From assembly GCF_000023105.1 (NCBI RefSeq), contig NC_012669.1, positions 2,853,025-2,917,024 of the forward strand: DNA of 64,000 nucleotides. Direction: 5' to 3'. Below, one piece after another: positions 1 through 9,712 of the stretch. Source of the stretch: Beutenbergia cavernae DSM 12333. Lineage in GTDB: Bacteria; Actinomycetota; Actinomycetes; Actinomycetales; Beutenbergiaceae. Position numbers and translations under genes: made by a program. The notes beneath the pieces were generated by a model. That model made no database searches and was not told the origin of the DNA. It was given only the letters and a program-made list of their open reading frames with translations. How positions within the stretch are numbered: position 1 is the stretch's first letter; every line of letters begins with the position of its first letter.

Positions 1-1
1 G

Positions 2-82
2 GCGACCGAGGGCTTGGGCCACCAGCGGATCCTGGCTGACGACGCCGTCGTGGGGCGCGTCGTGGAGTTCGTGCGGTCCTGA
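2..82 (+). CDS. alpha/beta hydrolase, C-terminal end only (partial)
   Basis: The window opens inside a plus-strand frame that ends at TGA 80-82. The visible 26 residues contain GLGHQRIL followed by an acidic residue, AVV and a VVEFV helix. This is how many alpha/beta-hydrolase-fold proteins finish: the catalytic His sits in the GxGH turn and a terminal helix follows. The rest of the gene lies before base 1, so substrate and start are unknown. It converges with folC. Confidence 0.6.
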   Translation, partial: ATEGLGHQRILADDAVVGRVVEFVRS

Positions 83-103
83 GCGCTCCCGCGGGAGCCC
101 CAG

Positions 104-123
104 GACCCGGACGACGCCGGGTC
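104..123. terminator. hairpin between convergent genes
   Basis: GACCCGG (104-110) and CCGGGTC (117-123) form a 7-bp GC stem with a 6-base loop. A smaller palindrome, GCTCCCGCGGGAGC, lies at 85-98. Both sit in the 39-bp gap between the hydrolase tail and folC, overlapping the folC stop, so they could serve both strands. There is no U-tract, which is usual for actinobacteria. The call rests on position and pairing only. Confidence 0.4.
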
Positions 124-1555
124 AGGGGGCCGCGGCGCCGAACAGCGTCCGCACCTCCGCCGCCAGGATGACGGATCCGAACGCGACGACGCCCGTGCCG
201 ACACCGATCCCCGGCATCTCGTCACCCGACTCGGCGAGCTCGGCGGCGAGGGCGACGGCGTCCGGCAGCTGTTCCGCCACACGGACCCGGTCCTCCCCGA
301 AGATGTCGCGGGCGATCTCCGCCAGCTCCTCGACGTCCATCGACCGCAGCGATGTCGACCGGGTGATGACGACCTCCGCGAGAACCGGCTCGAGCTCCGT
401 GAGGATGCCCGCCGCGTCCTTGTCGGCCATGATGCCGACGACACCGACCAGCCTGCTGAATCCGAACGCCTCCTCGATCGCCTCGACGGCGGCGTGGGCA
501 CCCGCGGGGTTGTGCGCGGCGTCGACGATCACCGCCGGCGACGTCCGCACGAGCTCCATCCGCCCGGGAGACGTCACGTCCGCGAACGCGGTCTCGACGA
601 CGTCCGCGGCGAGCGGCACCCCGCCGAGGAACGCCTCGACGGCGGCGAGCGCCAGGAGCGCGTTGTGCGCCTGGTGCGCCCCGTGCAACGGCACGAAGAC
701 GTCCTCGTAGACGCCGCCGATCCCCTGCAGCGTCACGAGCTGACCGCCGACGGCGACGCGGCGGTCGAGCACGGCGATCTCCCCCGGCGTCGCCTGCGCA
801 TCCTCGTCCGCCGCGTCCCCGAACGCGGCCTCGACCACGAGGCGCGCGCGGTGCCGCGCCGCCGCCGCCGCGAGCACGTCGGTCACCTCGGGTGCCTGCG
901 CGGCGCTCACGCACGTCGCGCCGTCCTTGATGATGCCGGACTTCACCGTCGCGATGGAGGCGAGGTCGTGCCCGAGCCAGCGCTCGTGATCCATCGCGAT
1001 CGGCGTCACCACCGCCACCTCGGCGTCGACGACGTTCGTGGAGTCCCACTCGCCGCCCATGCCGACCTCGACGACGGCGACGTCGACCGGCGCGTCGGCG
1101 AACGCCGCGTACGCCATGGACGTGAGCACCTCGAAGAAGCTGAGCCGGGACTGCCCGGCCGCCTCCAGCTCGGCGTCGACCATCGCGATGTACGGCGCGA
1201 CGTCGTCCCACACCTCGACCCACCGCGCCGCGGAGATCGGCTCACCGTCGATCGCGATCCGCTCCCGGACGGTCGACAGGTGCGGCGACGTGAAGCGGCC
1301 GGTGCGCAGCCCGAGCTCGCGCAGCAACCGCTCGGTCATGCGCGCCGTCGACGTCTTCCCGTTCGTCCCGGTGAGGTGGATCGCGCGGAAGCTCTGCTGC
1401 GGGTCACCGAGCAGCGAGATGACGCGGCGCACCCGCTCGATCGTGGGGTCGAAGTCGTGCTCCGGGGTGCGGCGCAGGATCTCGTGGTAGATCTCCTGCG
1501 CGCGGGCGTTCGCCGGGCCGTCCACGGGGCTCGGGGGCCCGACCTCGCGCGTCAT
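122..1555 (-). CDS. folC: bifunctional dihydrofolate synthase / folylpolyglutamate synthase
   Basis: Predicted 477-aa cytoplasmic Mur-ligase-fold enzyme that adds L-glutamate to dihydropteroate and then extends the polyglutamate tail of folates, using ATP. The P-loop GTNGKTS is at about residues 63-69, followed by the TSPHL motif near 89-93 and the DAAHNPAG motif in the C-terminal domain. Length is normal for the family. The ATG at 1553-1555 overlaps the ileS stop as ATGA, so the two genes are translationally coupled and transcribed together from the ileS T-box promoter. The open frame runs far upstream into ileS, but homologous sequence starts only near this ATG. Confidence 0.93.
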   Translation of the reverse strand: MTREVGPPSPVDGPANARAQEIYHEILRRTPEHDFDPTIERVRRVISLLGDPQQSFRAIHLTGTNGKTSTARMTERLLRELGLRTGRFTSPHLSTVRERIAIDGEPISAARWVEVWDDVAPYIAMVDAELEAAGQSRLSFFEVLTSMAYAAFADAPVDVAVVEVGMGGEWDSTNVVDAEVAVVTPIAMDHERWLGHDLASIATVKSGIIKDGATCVSAAQAPEVTDVLAAAAARHRARLVVEAAFGDAADEDAQATPGEIAVLDRRVAVGGQLVTLQGIGGVYEDVFVPLHGAHQAHNALLALAAVEAFLGGVPLAADVVETAFADVTSPGRMELVRTSPAVIVDAAHNPAGAHAAVEAIEEAFGFSRLVGVVGIMADKDAAGILTELEPVLAEVVITRSTSLRSMDVEELAEIARDIFGEDRVRVAEQLPDAVALAAELAESGDEMPGIGVGTGVVAFGSVILAAEVRTLFGAAAP

Positions 1556-4500
1556 CGGGCGCCTCCCTCGAGGCGTGCCAGCTCGACTCCGACGACGTCG
1601 ACGGTTCCCGGCGCCACCGCGTCGACGGTGACGTCCACGGCGAGCGTCTCGGCGCCGATGAAGTCCGATCGGTCGGCCACCGCCTGCGCCCATTCGGCGG
1701 GCACCGCGAGGCGGAGCGTGATCCGGTCGGCGACGTGCAGGCCGGCCGCCTTGCGCTCGTCCTGCACGACGCGGACGACGTCGCGTGCGTACCCCTCGCC
1801 GAGCAGGTCGTCGTCGAGCTCGAGGTCGAGCACGACGAACCCCCCGCCGGGCAGCACGCCGGCCGCGACGGAGTCGCCGAGCGCGTCGGAGACCTGGGTC
1901 GACGTCGTGTACTCCCCGTCCTCGAGACGGACACCGCCGGCGACGACGACGTCCCGCCCGTCCTCCTGCACCGTCTCCCAGTCGCCGGCCCGCGCGCCGG
2001 CGATCGCGCGCTGGACGTCGCGGCCGAGCCGCGGGCCCGCGGCGCGCGCGTCGACGGTCAGCTTCGTGAACACGCCGTGCTGCTGCGCGGCGTCCGAGGC
2101 GATGTCCTCGCACGCGACCTCGCGCAGGTTGACCTCGCCGGCGATGAGCTCCGCGAACGGCTCGAGCGCCGCGACGTCGTCGACCACCACCGTGAGACGG
2201 CGCAACGGCTGCCGCACGCGGAGCTTGTTCGCCTTGCGCAGGGCGTGCGCCGTCGAGACCACCTCCCGCGCCCGGTCCATCGCGGCGACGAGGTCGTCGT
2301 CCGCGACGAGCGCTGCCGCCGTCGGGTCGACCCCGGCGTCGGCGTCGAGCGCCGGCCAGTCCGTCAGGTGCACGCTCCGACCACCCGTGAGCCCGCGCCA
2401 CACCTCCTCCGCGACCATCGGCGCGAGCGGCGCCATGAGGCGCGTCAGCACCTCGAGCACCGTGTAGAGCGTGCCGTACGCCCCGGCGTCCTCGTCCCAG
2501 AACCGCTGCCGCGACGTGCGCACGTACCAGTTCGTGACGACGTCGAGGTGGTCGCGGACCGCCGTGCACGCGCGGGCGATGTCGTACACCTCGAGCGCGT
2601 CGGTCACCCGCTCCACCAGGGAGCGGGTCCGGGCCAGGACGTAGCGGTCCATGTCCGCCAGCCCCGCCACCTCCGACGGCGACGGCGGCCGCACATCGAT
2701 CCCGGCGCCGTCGTCAACGGTGTTGGCGTACAGGCTGAAGAAGTACCAGGTGTTCCACAACGGCAGCAGGACACCGCGCACCTCGGTGCGGATGGCCTCC
2801 TCCGCGACCACGAGGTTGCCGCCGCGCAGCACCGGCGAGCTCATCAGCGACCACCGCACGGCGTCGGAGCCGTACGCGTCGAACATCCGCATGGGGTCGG
2901 GGAAGTTGCGCAGCGACTTGCTCGCCTTGCGGCCGTCGTCGCCGAGGATGATGCCGTGCGAGACGCACGTGCGGAACGCCGGCCGGTCGAACAGCGCCGT
3001 CGAGAGCACGTGCAGCAGGTAGAACCAGCCGCGCGTCTGCCCGATGTACTCGACGATGAAGTCGCCCGGGAAGTGGTGCTCGAACCACTCCGTGTTCTCG
3101 AACGGGTAGTGCACCTGGGCGAACGGCATCGAGCCGGAGTCGAACCACACGTCCATGACGTCCGGGATGCGGCGCATGGTGCTCCGCCCCGTCGGATCGT
3201 CGGGGTTCGGGCGGGTGAGTCGGTCGATGAACGGGCGGTGCAGATCCTCGACCGGCACGCCGAAGTCGGCCTCGAGCTGGGCGATCGATCCGTACACGTC
3301 GATCCTGGGGTGCTCCGGGTCGTCGCTCGTCCACACGGGAATCGGCGTGCCCCAGTAGCGCTTGCGGCTGATCGACCAGTCGCGGGCGCCCTCGAGCCAC
3401 TTGCCGAACTGCCCGTCCTTGAGGTGCTCGGGCACCCAGGTGATCTCCTGGTTGAGCTCGACCATCCGGTCCCGGAACGCGCTCACGCGGATGAACCACG
3501 ACTCGACGCCCTTGTAGATGAGCGGGTTCTTGCACCGCCAGCAGTGCGGGTAGGAGTGGTCGTACGTCTCGTGGCGCAGGAGCACGGTGCCGGGCGTCAC
3601 GGAATGCGCCGCCTCGCCCCGGGTCGCGGCCTTGAGGTCCGCGATGATCTGGCTGTTCGCGTCGAACACCAGCTGGCCGGCGTACTCCGTGACCGGTTCG
3701 GTGAACGCGCCGTCGGGGCCGACGGGCATGACCGACTCGATCCCCTCGCGGTCGGTGACGACCTTGTCGTCCTCACCGAAGGCGCCCGCCGTGTGCACGA
3801 GCCCGGTGCCGTCCTCCGTCGTGACGAAGTCGGCGTCGACCACGCGGAACGCGTTCTCGCGGCCCAGGTAGTACGAGAACGGCGGGGTGTAGCTCCGCCC
3901 GAGCAGCTCCGCACCGGTGAGACGCTCCACCACCTGCTCGGCGACGTCGTCGACCCCCTCGTTCTTCAGCTCCCGCGCGTACGCCGGCAGGCGGGCGGCC
4001 GCGAGGACGTACCGCTCGGTGGTGCCGGTGGTGTCGGAGGTGACGACGACGTACTCGATGTCCCGGCCGACGACGATCGCGAGGTTCGACGGGAGCGTCC
4101 ACGGCGTCGTCGTCCACACGAGCGCGATCTCGCCGCTCTCGAGGCGGAGCCCCACGGTGACGGCGGGGTCCTGCCGCATGCGGTAGACGTCGTCGTCCAT
4201 GCGCAGCTCGTGGTTGGACAGCGGCGTCTGGTCGCGCCAGCAGTACGGCAGGACGCGGTAGCCCTCGTACGCGAGGCCCTTGTCGTAGAGCTCCTTGAAC
4301 GCCCAGATCACCGACTCCATGTAGGTGGGGTCGAGGGTCTTGTAGTCGTTCTCGAAGTCGACCCACCTCGCCTGACGGGTGACGTACTCCTCCCACTCGC
4401 GCGTGTAGCGCAGCACGGACTCGCGGCACTCCTTGTTGAAGGCCTCGATGCCCAGCTCCTCGATCTGGGACTTGTCGGTGATGCCGAGGAGCCGCTCGGC

Positions 4501-4848
4501 CTCGAGCTCGGCCGGGAGCCCGTGCGTGTCCCAGCCGAAGCGGCGTTCGACGTGCTTGCCACGCATCGTGCGGTACCGCGGGACGACGTCCTTGACGTAG
4601 CCGGTGAGGAGGTGACCGTAGTGCGGGAGTCCGTTCGCGAACGGCGGGCCGTCGTAGAAGACGAACTCGTTGCTGCCGTTCTCTCCGGCGGGTCGCTGCG
4701 CGATCGAGGCACGGAACGTGTCGTCGTCGGCCCAGAACGCGAGGACGTCACGCTCGAGCTGCGGGAGGTCCGGCGAGGCCGCGACGCCGCTCGTGGGCGT
4801 GTGGCGCGGGTAGTGGCGGTGGGCACCGGCGGCGGGGGTCTCGGCCAT
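1552..4848 (-). CDS. ileS: isoleucine--tRNA ligase (eukaryote-like, type 2)
   Basis: Predicted 1098-aa class I aminoacyl-tRNA synthetase that charges tRNA-Ile. The HIGH-type signature is HYGH at residues 76-79 inside the [12 protein letters not shown] block, and the KMSKS-type loop reads KASKS near residue 640. A large editing domain (CP1) lies between them, and the C-terminal region is the long extension of the type 2 (eukaryote-like) family. The [14 protein letters not shown] block is also conserved. The start ATG 4846-4848 follows a weak GGAG at 4861-4864, as expected where the T-box leader controls access to the ribosome site. folC follows with a 4-base overlap. Type 2 IleRS enzymes are commonly less sensitive to mupirocin; that is family knowledge, not shown here. 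Confidence 0.97.
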   Translation of the reverse strand: MAETPAAGAHRHYPRHTPTSGVAASPDLPQLERDVLAFWADDDTFRASIAQRPAGENGSNEFVFYDGPPFANGLPHYGHLLTGYVKDVVPRYRTMRGKHVERRFGWDTHGLPAELEAERLLGITDKSQIEELGIEAFNKECRESVLRYTREWEEYVTRQARWVDFENDYKTLDPTYMESVIWAFKELYDKGLAYEGYRVLPYCWRDQTPLSNHELRMDDDVYRMRQDPAVTVGLRLESGEIALVWTTTPWTLPSNLAIVVGRDIEYVVVTSDTTGTTERYVLAAARLPAYARELKNEGVDDVAEQVVERLTGAELLGRSYTPPFSYYLGRENAFRVVDADFVTTEDGTGLVHTAGAFGEDDKVVTDREGIESVMPVGPDGAFTEPVTEYAGQLVFDANSQIIADLKAATRGEAAHSVTPGTVLLRHETYDHSYPHCWRCKNPLIYKGVESWFIRVSAFRDRMVELNQEITWVPEHLKDGQFGKWLEGARDWSISRKRYWGTPIPVWTSDDPEHPRIDVYGSIAQLEADFGVPVEDLHRPFIDRLTRPNPDDPTGRSTMRRIPDVMDVWFDSGSMPFAQVHYPFENTEWFEHHFPGDFIVEYIGQTRGWFYLLHVLSTALFDRPAFRTCVSHGIILGDDGRKASKSLRNFPDPMRMFDAYGSDAVRWSLMSSPVLRGGNLVVAEEAIRTEVRGVLLPLWNTWYFFSLYANTVDDGAGIDVRPPSPSEVAGLADMDRYVLARTRSLVERVTDALEVYDIARACTAVRDHLDVVTNWYVRTSRQRFWDEDAGAYGTLYTVLEVLTRLMAPLAPMVAEEVWRGLTGGRSVHLTDWPALDADAGVDPTAAALVADDDLVAAMDRAREVVSTAHALRKANKLRVRQPLRRLTVVVDDVAALEPFAELIAGEVNLREVACEDIASDAAQQHGVFTKLTVDARAAGPRLGRDVQRAIAGARAGDWETVQEDGRDVVVAGGVRLEDGEYTTSTQVSDALGDSVAAGVLPGGGFVVLDLELDDDLLGEGYARDVVRVVQDERKAAGLHVADRITLRLAVPAEWAQAVADRSDFIGAETLAVDVTVDAVAPGTVDVVGVELARLEGGAR

Positions 4849-4861
4849 GGTGGTGGCGGTC

Positions 4862-5090
4862 TCCAGGTCTCGCGACTTCGGTCACGAGGACGACCCGGCC
4901 GGCGCTCGCCGGCGGACCGCGGTACCACCTCGCTTGCCGCCGCCCCGCGAGGGACACCGGCCGCTCTTGCCACAGGCTGTGACGGGCCCATCCGTCCGGT
5001 TCTAGTGAGGACGTGCCCGACGGCGCTGCGTGCGGTCTCGTCCCGTTCTTCCGGAGGCTCGCCGGTGATGGCCGGGTCGACGCCTGTGCC
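4862..5090 (-). promoter_or_regulatory. T-box riboswitch (tRNA-Ile sensing), ileS leader
   Basis: On the minus strand the leader carries the conserved T-box AGGTGGTACCGCGG at 4930-4917, whose TGGT can pair with the NCCA end of uncharged tRNA. Upstream, the Stem I region reads CCGGCCATCACCGGCG, with ATC (5069-5067) as the likely isoleucine specifier codon, followed by GAGCCTCCGGAAGAACG. This is the compact stem I typical of actinobacterial ileS T-boxes. A -10 TAGACT lies at 5099-5094, placing transcription start near 5088. There is no terminator U-tract, and the ileS ribosome site is close to the antisequestor. This fits the translational type: uncharged tRNA-Ile frees the start of ileS and so also raises folC. 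Confidence 0.9.
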
Positions 5091-5143
5091 GTGAGTCTAG
5101 CCGCGGTCGGGAGCAGCGGTCATCCGGCGGGTAGCCTCCGACG

Positions 5144-5500
5144 ATGCCCGTCAGCGAGCCCTACGAGGGCAACGACTTCTACTGCGACGTCGCTATCCCG
5201 CACAGCGACGAGCTCGACGTGGTGCACGAGGACGACGCGGTCCTCGCGTTCCACCACACGCGCCCGTTCTGGCAGGTTCACGTCGTCGTCGTGCCGAAGC
5301 GGCACATCGCCTCGCTGACGAGCCTCGGCCCCGGTGACGAGGCAGACGCGCGGCGACTCTTCGCCGTCGTGCAGGACATCGCGCGGTCGGTGGAGGCGGC
5401 ACACGGCGCCGCGGCCGTCCTCACGAATCTCGGGCGGTACCAGGACTCCAAGCATCTCCACGTGCACGTGCACAGCGGGGCGCGGCGGCGGGTGGCGTAG
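5144..5500 (+). CDS. HIT domain protein (histidine triad hydrolase)
   Basis: Predicted 118-aa soluble nucleotide-binding protein. The HIT signature HLHVHVH is at about residues 104-110, and the VVPKRHIASL strand typical of Hint/Fhit-like proteins is at about 48-57. Members hydrolyse nucleotide phosphoramidates or dinucleotide phosphates; the exact substrate cannot be read here. The gene appears leaderless: -10 TAGCCT at 5132-5137 is followed by six bases and then ATG 5144, with no Shine-Dalgarno. It is divergent from ileS. The C-terminus (SGARRRVA) is encoded by part of a short duplicated DNA segment. Confidence 0.88.
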   Translation: MPVSEPYEGNDFYCDVAIPHSDELDVVHEDDAVLAFHHTRPFWQVHVVVVPKRHIASLTSLGPGDEADARRLFAVVQDIARSVEAAHGAAAVLTNLGRYQDSKHLHVHVHSGARRRVA

Positions 5501-5528
5501 CCCCAACGTGCACAGCGGGGCACGGCGG
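5467..5528 (+). repeat. 22-bp direct repeat straddling the HIT stop codon
   Basis: The segment 5467-5488 (CGTGCACAGCGGGGC followed by GCGGCGG) recurs at 5507-5528 with one mismatch, at a 40-base period. The first copy encodes the end of the HIT protein and the second lies just past its stop. It looks like a small local duplication; no mobile-element features surround it. Confidence 0.75.
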
Positions 5529-5650
5529 CCGGGGGACGTGTCCCGCACGCCCTGGCTTCGCGGACGCGGGCTCGGATCGCGACGCAGTCGTGACCTGCCG
5601 TTCGAACACACGTATGGCGCGTGTCGGCGGCTTCTGGGAGAATCGATCAC

Positions 5651-7564
5651 ATGTTCGGTCCACTCGAACGGCGCCACGGGGCCCTCGTCCCGGACTCGCC
5701 GCTGCGTGCTCGGATCGACCTCCTCCGGCTGGACTCACCGGTCGCGATGGGGGCTCTCGCCGTCGCGGTCGTCATCGAGGCCGGGGCGTTGCTCTCCGGT
5801 ACCGCCGACATCTGCCCGGGCTGTGCGGCCGAGCCCTCGGCTGCCGGCCCTCCCCAGGGTCCCGCCACCGTCGGCGTCGCGACCACCACACCTGCCACGA
5901 CGCCGGTAGCCCGCGCACGCGACGTCGAGCTCGTGAGCGCAGCGGTCACTGCCGGGTCGACGGCGGTGGGGCTCGCGGGGATGGACTGGACCCGGCTCGG
6001 CGTCGAGGACCTGCTCACGGTCATCGCGGAGTGGCGCCGCGTGGAGGCAGCGGCGGCCGCGCAGGTGCGGTACGCCGCGGCGGAGCTGGCCGGCCGCGCC
6101 GAGATGAACCCAGCGCTCCTCGCCCTGCATGGTGCCGACGCCTGCATCGCCCCGGACGAGCTGGCGACGCTGCTCGGGGTCTCGCTGCGCGCGGCTCGCC
6201 ACCTCGTGGGCGCCGGGCAGCAGTTCACGGGTCCGCTCGCCGATGTCGGGCACGCCCTGGCAGCGGGACTCATCGACGCGGGGAAGGCGCAGGTCTATTG
6301 CGACGTGCTGACCGGACTGCCGGTCGAGGTCGTGCTCGCCGTCGTCGACGCCACGCTTCCGCACGCCCCCTCGTGGACCCACTACCGCCTCAAGGAGAAG
6401 CTCCGCTCCGCGGTCGTCGCAGCGTCGGGTGCCGACGCCCGGGTCGCTCATGAGCACGCGGCAGCGGGCAGGCATCTCCGCCGTCCCGAACCACTCCCTG
6501 ACGGTATGGCCCGCCTCGTGGCCGTCCTGCCTGCTCTCGACGCGCAGACCGTGTGGACCGCGTGCGACGCGGCGGCGTGGAGCGCGCGCACGTCGGGCGA
6601 CCCGCGCACCCTCGATCAGCTCCGCGCCGATGCTCTCTCCCTGCTCGCCGAGCACGCGCTCGCCACCGGCGCGATCGGCGCACCGGTCGAGGGCGGCGAG
6701 AGCCGTGGCGATCCGGACGTCGGCGCCTCTCCCGACACACCGGCGCACGCGCCATCGCCACTCAGCACCGGATCCACGGCGCCGCCCAGCTCGGCGCCGC
6801 CCCCCACCACCACGGACTCGGCGTCACCTGACGACCGGCCCACCGATCCCAGCTGTTCGTCGGCGTCGCCACCATCAGGCGTGGGCGCGGGCGTGCGGTC
6901 CGGTGTGCCCGGCGGCCTCCCTGTCGTCCGACTCGGGCGGCCGGGTCGGGCGCGACCCGCGGTCCAGGTCGTCATCGCGGCGTCGACGATCCTCGGGCTC
7001 GACGACCATCCCGCCACGCTGACCGGCTACGGCGCGATCGATGCGGCCACAGCCCGCCGCTTCGCCCTGGGCGAGGACGCGACGTGGCGGCGGCTCCTCA
7101 CGGACCCGGCCACCGGCCTCATCGTCGACGTGTCCGCCGAGGCGTACCGTCCGTCGGACCCCGTCGCACGATTCGTCAGAGCGCGGGATCCGCACAGCGT
7201 GGTGCCCGGCTGCGGTGTGCCGTCCGACCGCTGCGACCTGGACCACGTCATCCGCTTCCCGTGGGGTCCGACGACCATCGAGAACCTGGCTCCGCTGTGT
7301 CGACGGCACCACCTGCTGAAGACCCACTGCGGCTACACGCTGACGCGCCACGCGGACGGCTCGACCACCTGGACCACGCCGTTCAGGCACACGACCACGG
7401 CGCCGGCAGAGCTCCCGCTCACCCCGGCGGCGCCGACGGACGCAGGTCCCGACGGCCCGCGGCACACCGACGATCCCGACAGCGCCGGCGGCCCTGGTCC
7501 CGACCGGCCCGACGACGGCCCTGGCAACGGTGGGCCCGGCGACATCGGGCCTCCGCCGTTCTGA
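5651..7564 (+). CDS. DUF222 / HNH endonuclease domain protein (13E12 repeat family)
   Basis: Predicted 637-aa protein. The N-terminal two thirds have the Ala/Arg-rich helical DUF222 character (EWRRVEAAAAAQVRYAAAELAGR near residue 125). A low-complexity Pro/Thr/Ser/Asp linker follows at about 350-430. A C-terminal HNH module carries the GCGVPSDRCDLDHV, NLAPLCRRHHLLKTH motifs of this nuclease type, and a disordered Pro/Gly/Asp tail ends the protein. Start ATG 5651 is preferred over the in-frame upstream start at 5621 because GGGAG (5636-5640) is well placed. These genes are often multicopy and strain-variable in actinobacteria; their role is unsettled. A partial LexA-like box lies at 5602-5617. 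Confidence 0.88.
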   Translation: MFGPLERRHGALVPDSPLRARIDLLRLDSPVAMGALAVAVVIEAGALLSGTADICPGCAAEPSAAGPPQGPATVGVATTTPATTPVARARDVELVSAAVTAGSTAVGLAGMDWTRLGVEDLLTVIAEWRRVEAAAAAQVRYAAAELAGRAEMNPALLALHGADACIAPDELATLLGVSLRAARHLVGAGQQFTGPLADVGHALAAGLIDAGKAQVYCDVLTGLPVEVVLAVVDATLPHAPSWTHYRLKEKLRSAVVAASGADARVAHEHAAAGRHLRRPEPLPDGMARLVAVLPALDAQTVWTACDAAAWSARTSGDPRTLDQLRADALSLLAEHALATGAIGAPVEGGESRGDPDVGASPDTPAHAPSPLSTGSTAPPSSAPPPTTTDSASPDDRPTDPSCSSASPPSGVGAGVRSGVPGGLPVVRLGRPGRARPAVQVVIAASTILGLDDHPATLTGYGAIDAATARRFALGEDATWRRLLTDPATGLIVDVSAEAYRPSDPVARFVRARDPHSVVPGCGVPSDRCDLDHVIRFPWGPTTIENLAPLCRRHHLLKTHCGYTLTRHADGSTTWTTPFRHTTTAPAELPLTPAAPTDAGPDGPRHTDDPDSAGGPGPDRPDDGPGNGGPGDIGPPPF

Positions 7565-7610
7565 CGCCGCGTTCGACCTCGGTCGTCCGACGAGAGCCGT
7601 CTCGACCTCG

Positions 7611-8369
7611 TCAGCCCCGCGCCACCACGGTGTTCGAGGCCTGCGCACGCGGCCGCAGGACCATGGAGTCGACGTTCACGTGAGGCGGCCGGGTCAACGC
7701 CCAGGCGATCGCGTCCGCGACGTCCTCGGCCACGAGCGGCTCCGCCACGCCGGCGTACACGCGTTCCGCGGCCTCGGCGTCCCCGTGGAGGCGGTGCAGG
7801 GCGAACTCCTCCGTCTTCACCATGCCCGGCGCGATCTCGATCACCCGCACGGGTTGGCCCACGAGCTCCAACCGCAAGGTGCTCGCGATGACCCGCTCCG
7901 CGTGCTTCGCCGCGACGTATCCGCCCCCGCCGGGGTAGGTGTCGTGGGCGGCCGTGGACGTGACGACGACGACGTCGCCACCGCCGTCGGCGCGGAGATC
8001 GTCGAGCAGTCCCTGGGTGATGCGGAGAGTCGCCAGCACGTTGCGGTCGTACATCGTGCGCCACTCCTCGATGTCGCCGCGCTCGACGCTGTCGGCCCCG
8101 AGCGCACCGCCGGCCACGTTCACGAGCGAACGCAACGGACCGCCGGCCCGCACGTGCGTCACGAGCGCCGCGACCTCGGCATCGTCGGTGAGGTCGGCAG
8201 GGAAGGCGTCGGCGCCGGTCTCCTCGGCCAGGGCCGTCAGCCGGTCGGCCCGCCGCGCCGTCGCGACGACGTCCCAACCCTGGGTCCGCAGGGCGCGCAC
8301 CGTGGCCGCGCCGATCCCCGTCGACGCCCCGGTGACGAGCGCCCGCGGGGTTGCCTGTTCAGTGCTCAC
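7611..8369 (-). CDS. SDR family oxidoreductase (possible malonic semialdehyde reductase)
   Basis: Predicted 252-aa Rossmann-fold short-chain dehydrogenase. The cofactor motif TGASTGIG lies near the N-terminus, NVAGG is in the NNAG position, and Ser plus YVAAK form the catalytic Ser-Tyr-Lys set. GTG 8369 gives a start immediately before the fold. It is the last gene of the pyrimidine operon, 11 bp after the aminotransferase. Its place suggests reduction of malonic semialdehyde to 3-hydroxypropionate, as YdfG does in the Rut pathway. That assignment is inference from context; the family alone only supports an NAD(P)-dependent alcohol or carbonyl oxidoreductase. Confidence 0.85.
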   Translation of the reverse strand: MSTEQATPRALVTGASTGIGAATVRALRTQGWDVVATARRADRLTALAEETGADAFPADLTDDAEVAALVTHVRAGGPLRSLVNVAGGALGADSVERGDIEEWRTMYDRNVLATLRITQGLLDDLRADGGGDVVVVTSTAAHDTYPGGGGYVAAKHAERVIASTLRLELVGQPVRVIEIAPGMVKTEEFALHRLHGDAEAAERVYAGVAEPLVAEDVADAIAWALTRPPHVNVDSMVLRPRAQASNTVVARG

Positions 8370-8380
8370 GGCGAGCGAGA

Positions 8381-9694
8381 CTACGCCGCCGCCACGGCCG
8401 CCAGCACGTCGTCGAGGATCGCGAGCGCCGTCGCCACCTCGTCGGCCGTCACGACGCACGGCGGCACCACGTGCACCCGGTTGTCTGCGGTGAACACCAG
8501 CAGCCGTCGCTCCAGGCACGCCGCCTTGATCGCTGCCACGACGGACGGCGCCACCGGCTCACGCGTCTCGGGATCGCTCACCAGGTCGAGCGCCCAGAAC
8601 ACCCCGGCGCCACGCACCTCGCCGATCATCGGGTGACGATCCGCGAGCTCGTGCAACGCCGGCCCGATCACCTCGGCGCCGATCTGCGCCGCGTGCTCGA
8701 CGATCCGCTCGTCCTCCATCGCGGAGATCGACGCCACGATCGACGCCGCCGCCAGCGGATGGCCGGAGTAGGTGAGGCCACCGGGAAAGACCCGGTCGGC
8801 GAACGTGGCCGCGATCTCCTCGCTGATGATGACGCCGCCCACGGGGACGTACCCGGAGTTGACACCCTTCGCGAACGTGACGAGATCGGGTCGCGCCGCG
8901 CCGTCGTCCACCACGTCGAACGCGAACCACCCACCCGCGCGACCGAATCCCGCCATCACCTCGTCCAGGATCAGCACGATGCCGTGGCGGTCGGCGATCT
9001 CCCGGACGCCGGCGAGGTACCCGGGCGGTGGCACCAGGATCCCGGCGGTGCCCGGGATCGTCTCGAGCAGGATCGCGGCGACGCTCGACGCGCCCTCCGC
9101 CTCGATCACCCGCTCGAGGTGGCGCAGCGCGCGTCGGCACTCCTCCTCGGCGGTGCTCGCGTCGAACTCCGACCGGTACAGGAACGGCCCGAACACGTGG
9201 ACGTGCCCGCGGGCGTACTCGTTCGGGATGCGCCTCCAGTCCCCCGTCGCCGTGATCGCCGCGCCGGTGTTCCCGTGGTACGAGCGGTACGTCGAGACCA
9301 CCTTGTCGCGACCCGTGTGCAGCCGCGCCATCCGGATCGCGTTCTCGATCGCGTCGGCCCCGCCGTTGGTGAAGAACACCTGCGCCATCCCCGCCGGAGC
9401 GTGCCGGAGGATCGCCTCCGCCGCCCTGCCCCTGGCGAGGTTCGCCGCCGACGGCGCGACGGTCGGCAGCACGGCCGCCTGCTCCGCGATCGCCGCGACG
9501 ATCCGGGGGTGCGCATGGCCGATGTTGACGTTCACCATCTGCGAGGAGAAGTCGAGGTACCGCTCGCCGTCGTGATCCCACAGCCACGAACCGGACCCAC
9601 CCGCAGGGGCGAACGTGGGCCGCTTCGACTGCGCCGACCACGAGTGGAACACCAGCCGGTCCAGCTCGAGGGCCAGCTCACGGTCGTTCGTCAT
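8381..9694 (-). CDS. class III PLP aminotransferase (probable beta-alanine transaminase)
   Basis: Predicted 437-aa PLP enzyme. The fold-type I class III signature is present: LILDEVMAGFGR with Asp244, and the Schiff-base lysine K276 in VTFAKGVNSGYVP. VFFTNGGADAIENAI is the phosphate-binding block. Family members transfer amino groups from omega-amino acids. Within this operon the natural substrate is beta-alanine (or 3-aminoisobutyrate) released by the upstream amidohydrolases, giving malonic (or methylmalonic) semialdehyde. The start ATG 9694 follows GGAAGG with good spacing. The gene lies 18 bp after the binding-protein gene. Substrate is inferred from context. Confidence 0.9.
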   Translation of the reverse strand: MTNDRELALELDRLVFHSWSAQSKRPTFAPAGGSGSWLWDHDGERYLDFSSQMVNVNIGHAHPRIVAAIAEQAAVLPTVAPSAANLARGRAAEAILRHAPAGMAQVFFTNGGADAIENAIRMARLHTGRDKVVSTYRSYHGNTGAAITATGDWRRIPNEYARGHVHVFGPFLYRSEFDASTAEEECRRALRHLERVIEAEGASSVAAILLETIPGTAGILVPPPGYLAGVREIADRHGIVLILDEVMAGFGRAGGWFAFDVVDDGAARPDLVTFAKGVNSGYVPVGGVIISEEIAATFADRVFPGGLTYSGHPLAAASIVASISAMEDERIVEHAAQIGAEVIGPALHELADRHPMIGEVRGAGVFWALDLVSDPETREPVAPSVVAAIKAACLERRLLVFTADNRVHVVPPCVVTADEVATALAILDDVLAAVAAA

Positions 9695-9712
9695 CGTCCC
9701 AGCCTTCCACAG

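Noticed and set aside
1735-5094. A 1,119-codon open frame on the plus strand opposite ileS
   Set aside because: It is antisense to a certain gene, has an Arg/Val/Asp-biased composition with no domain, and is explained by the lack of stop codons in GC-rich DNA.
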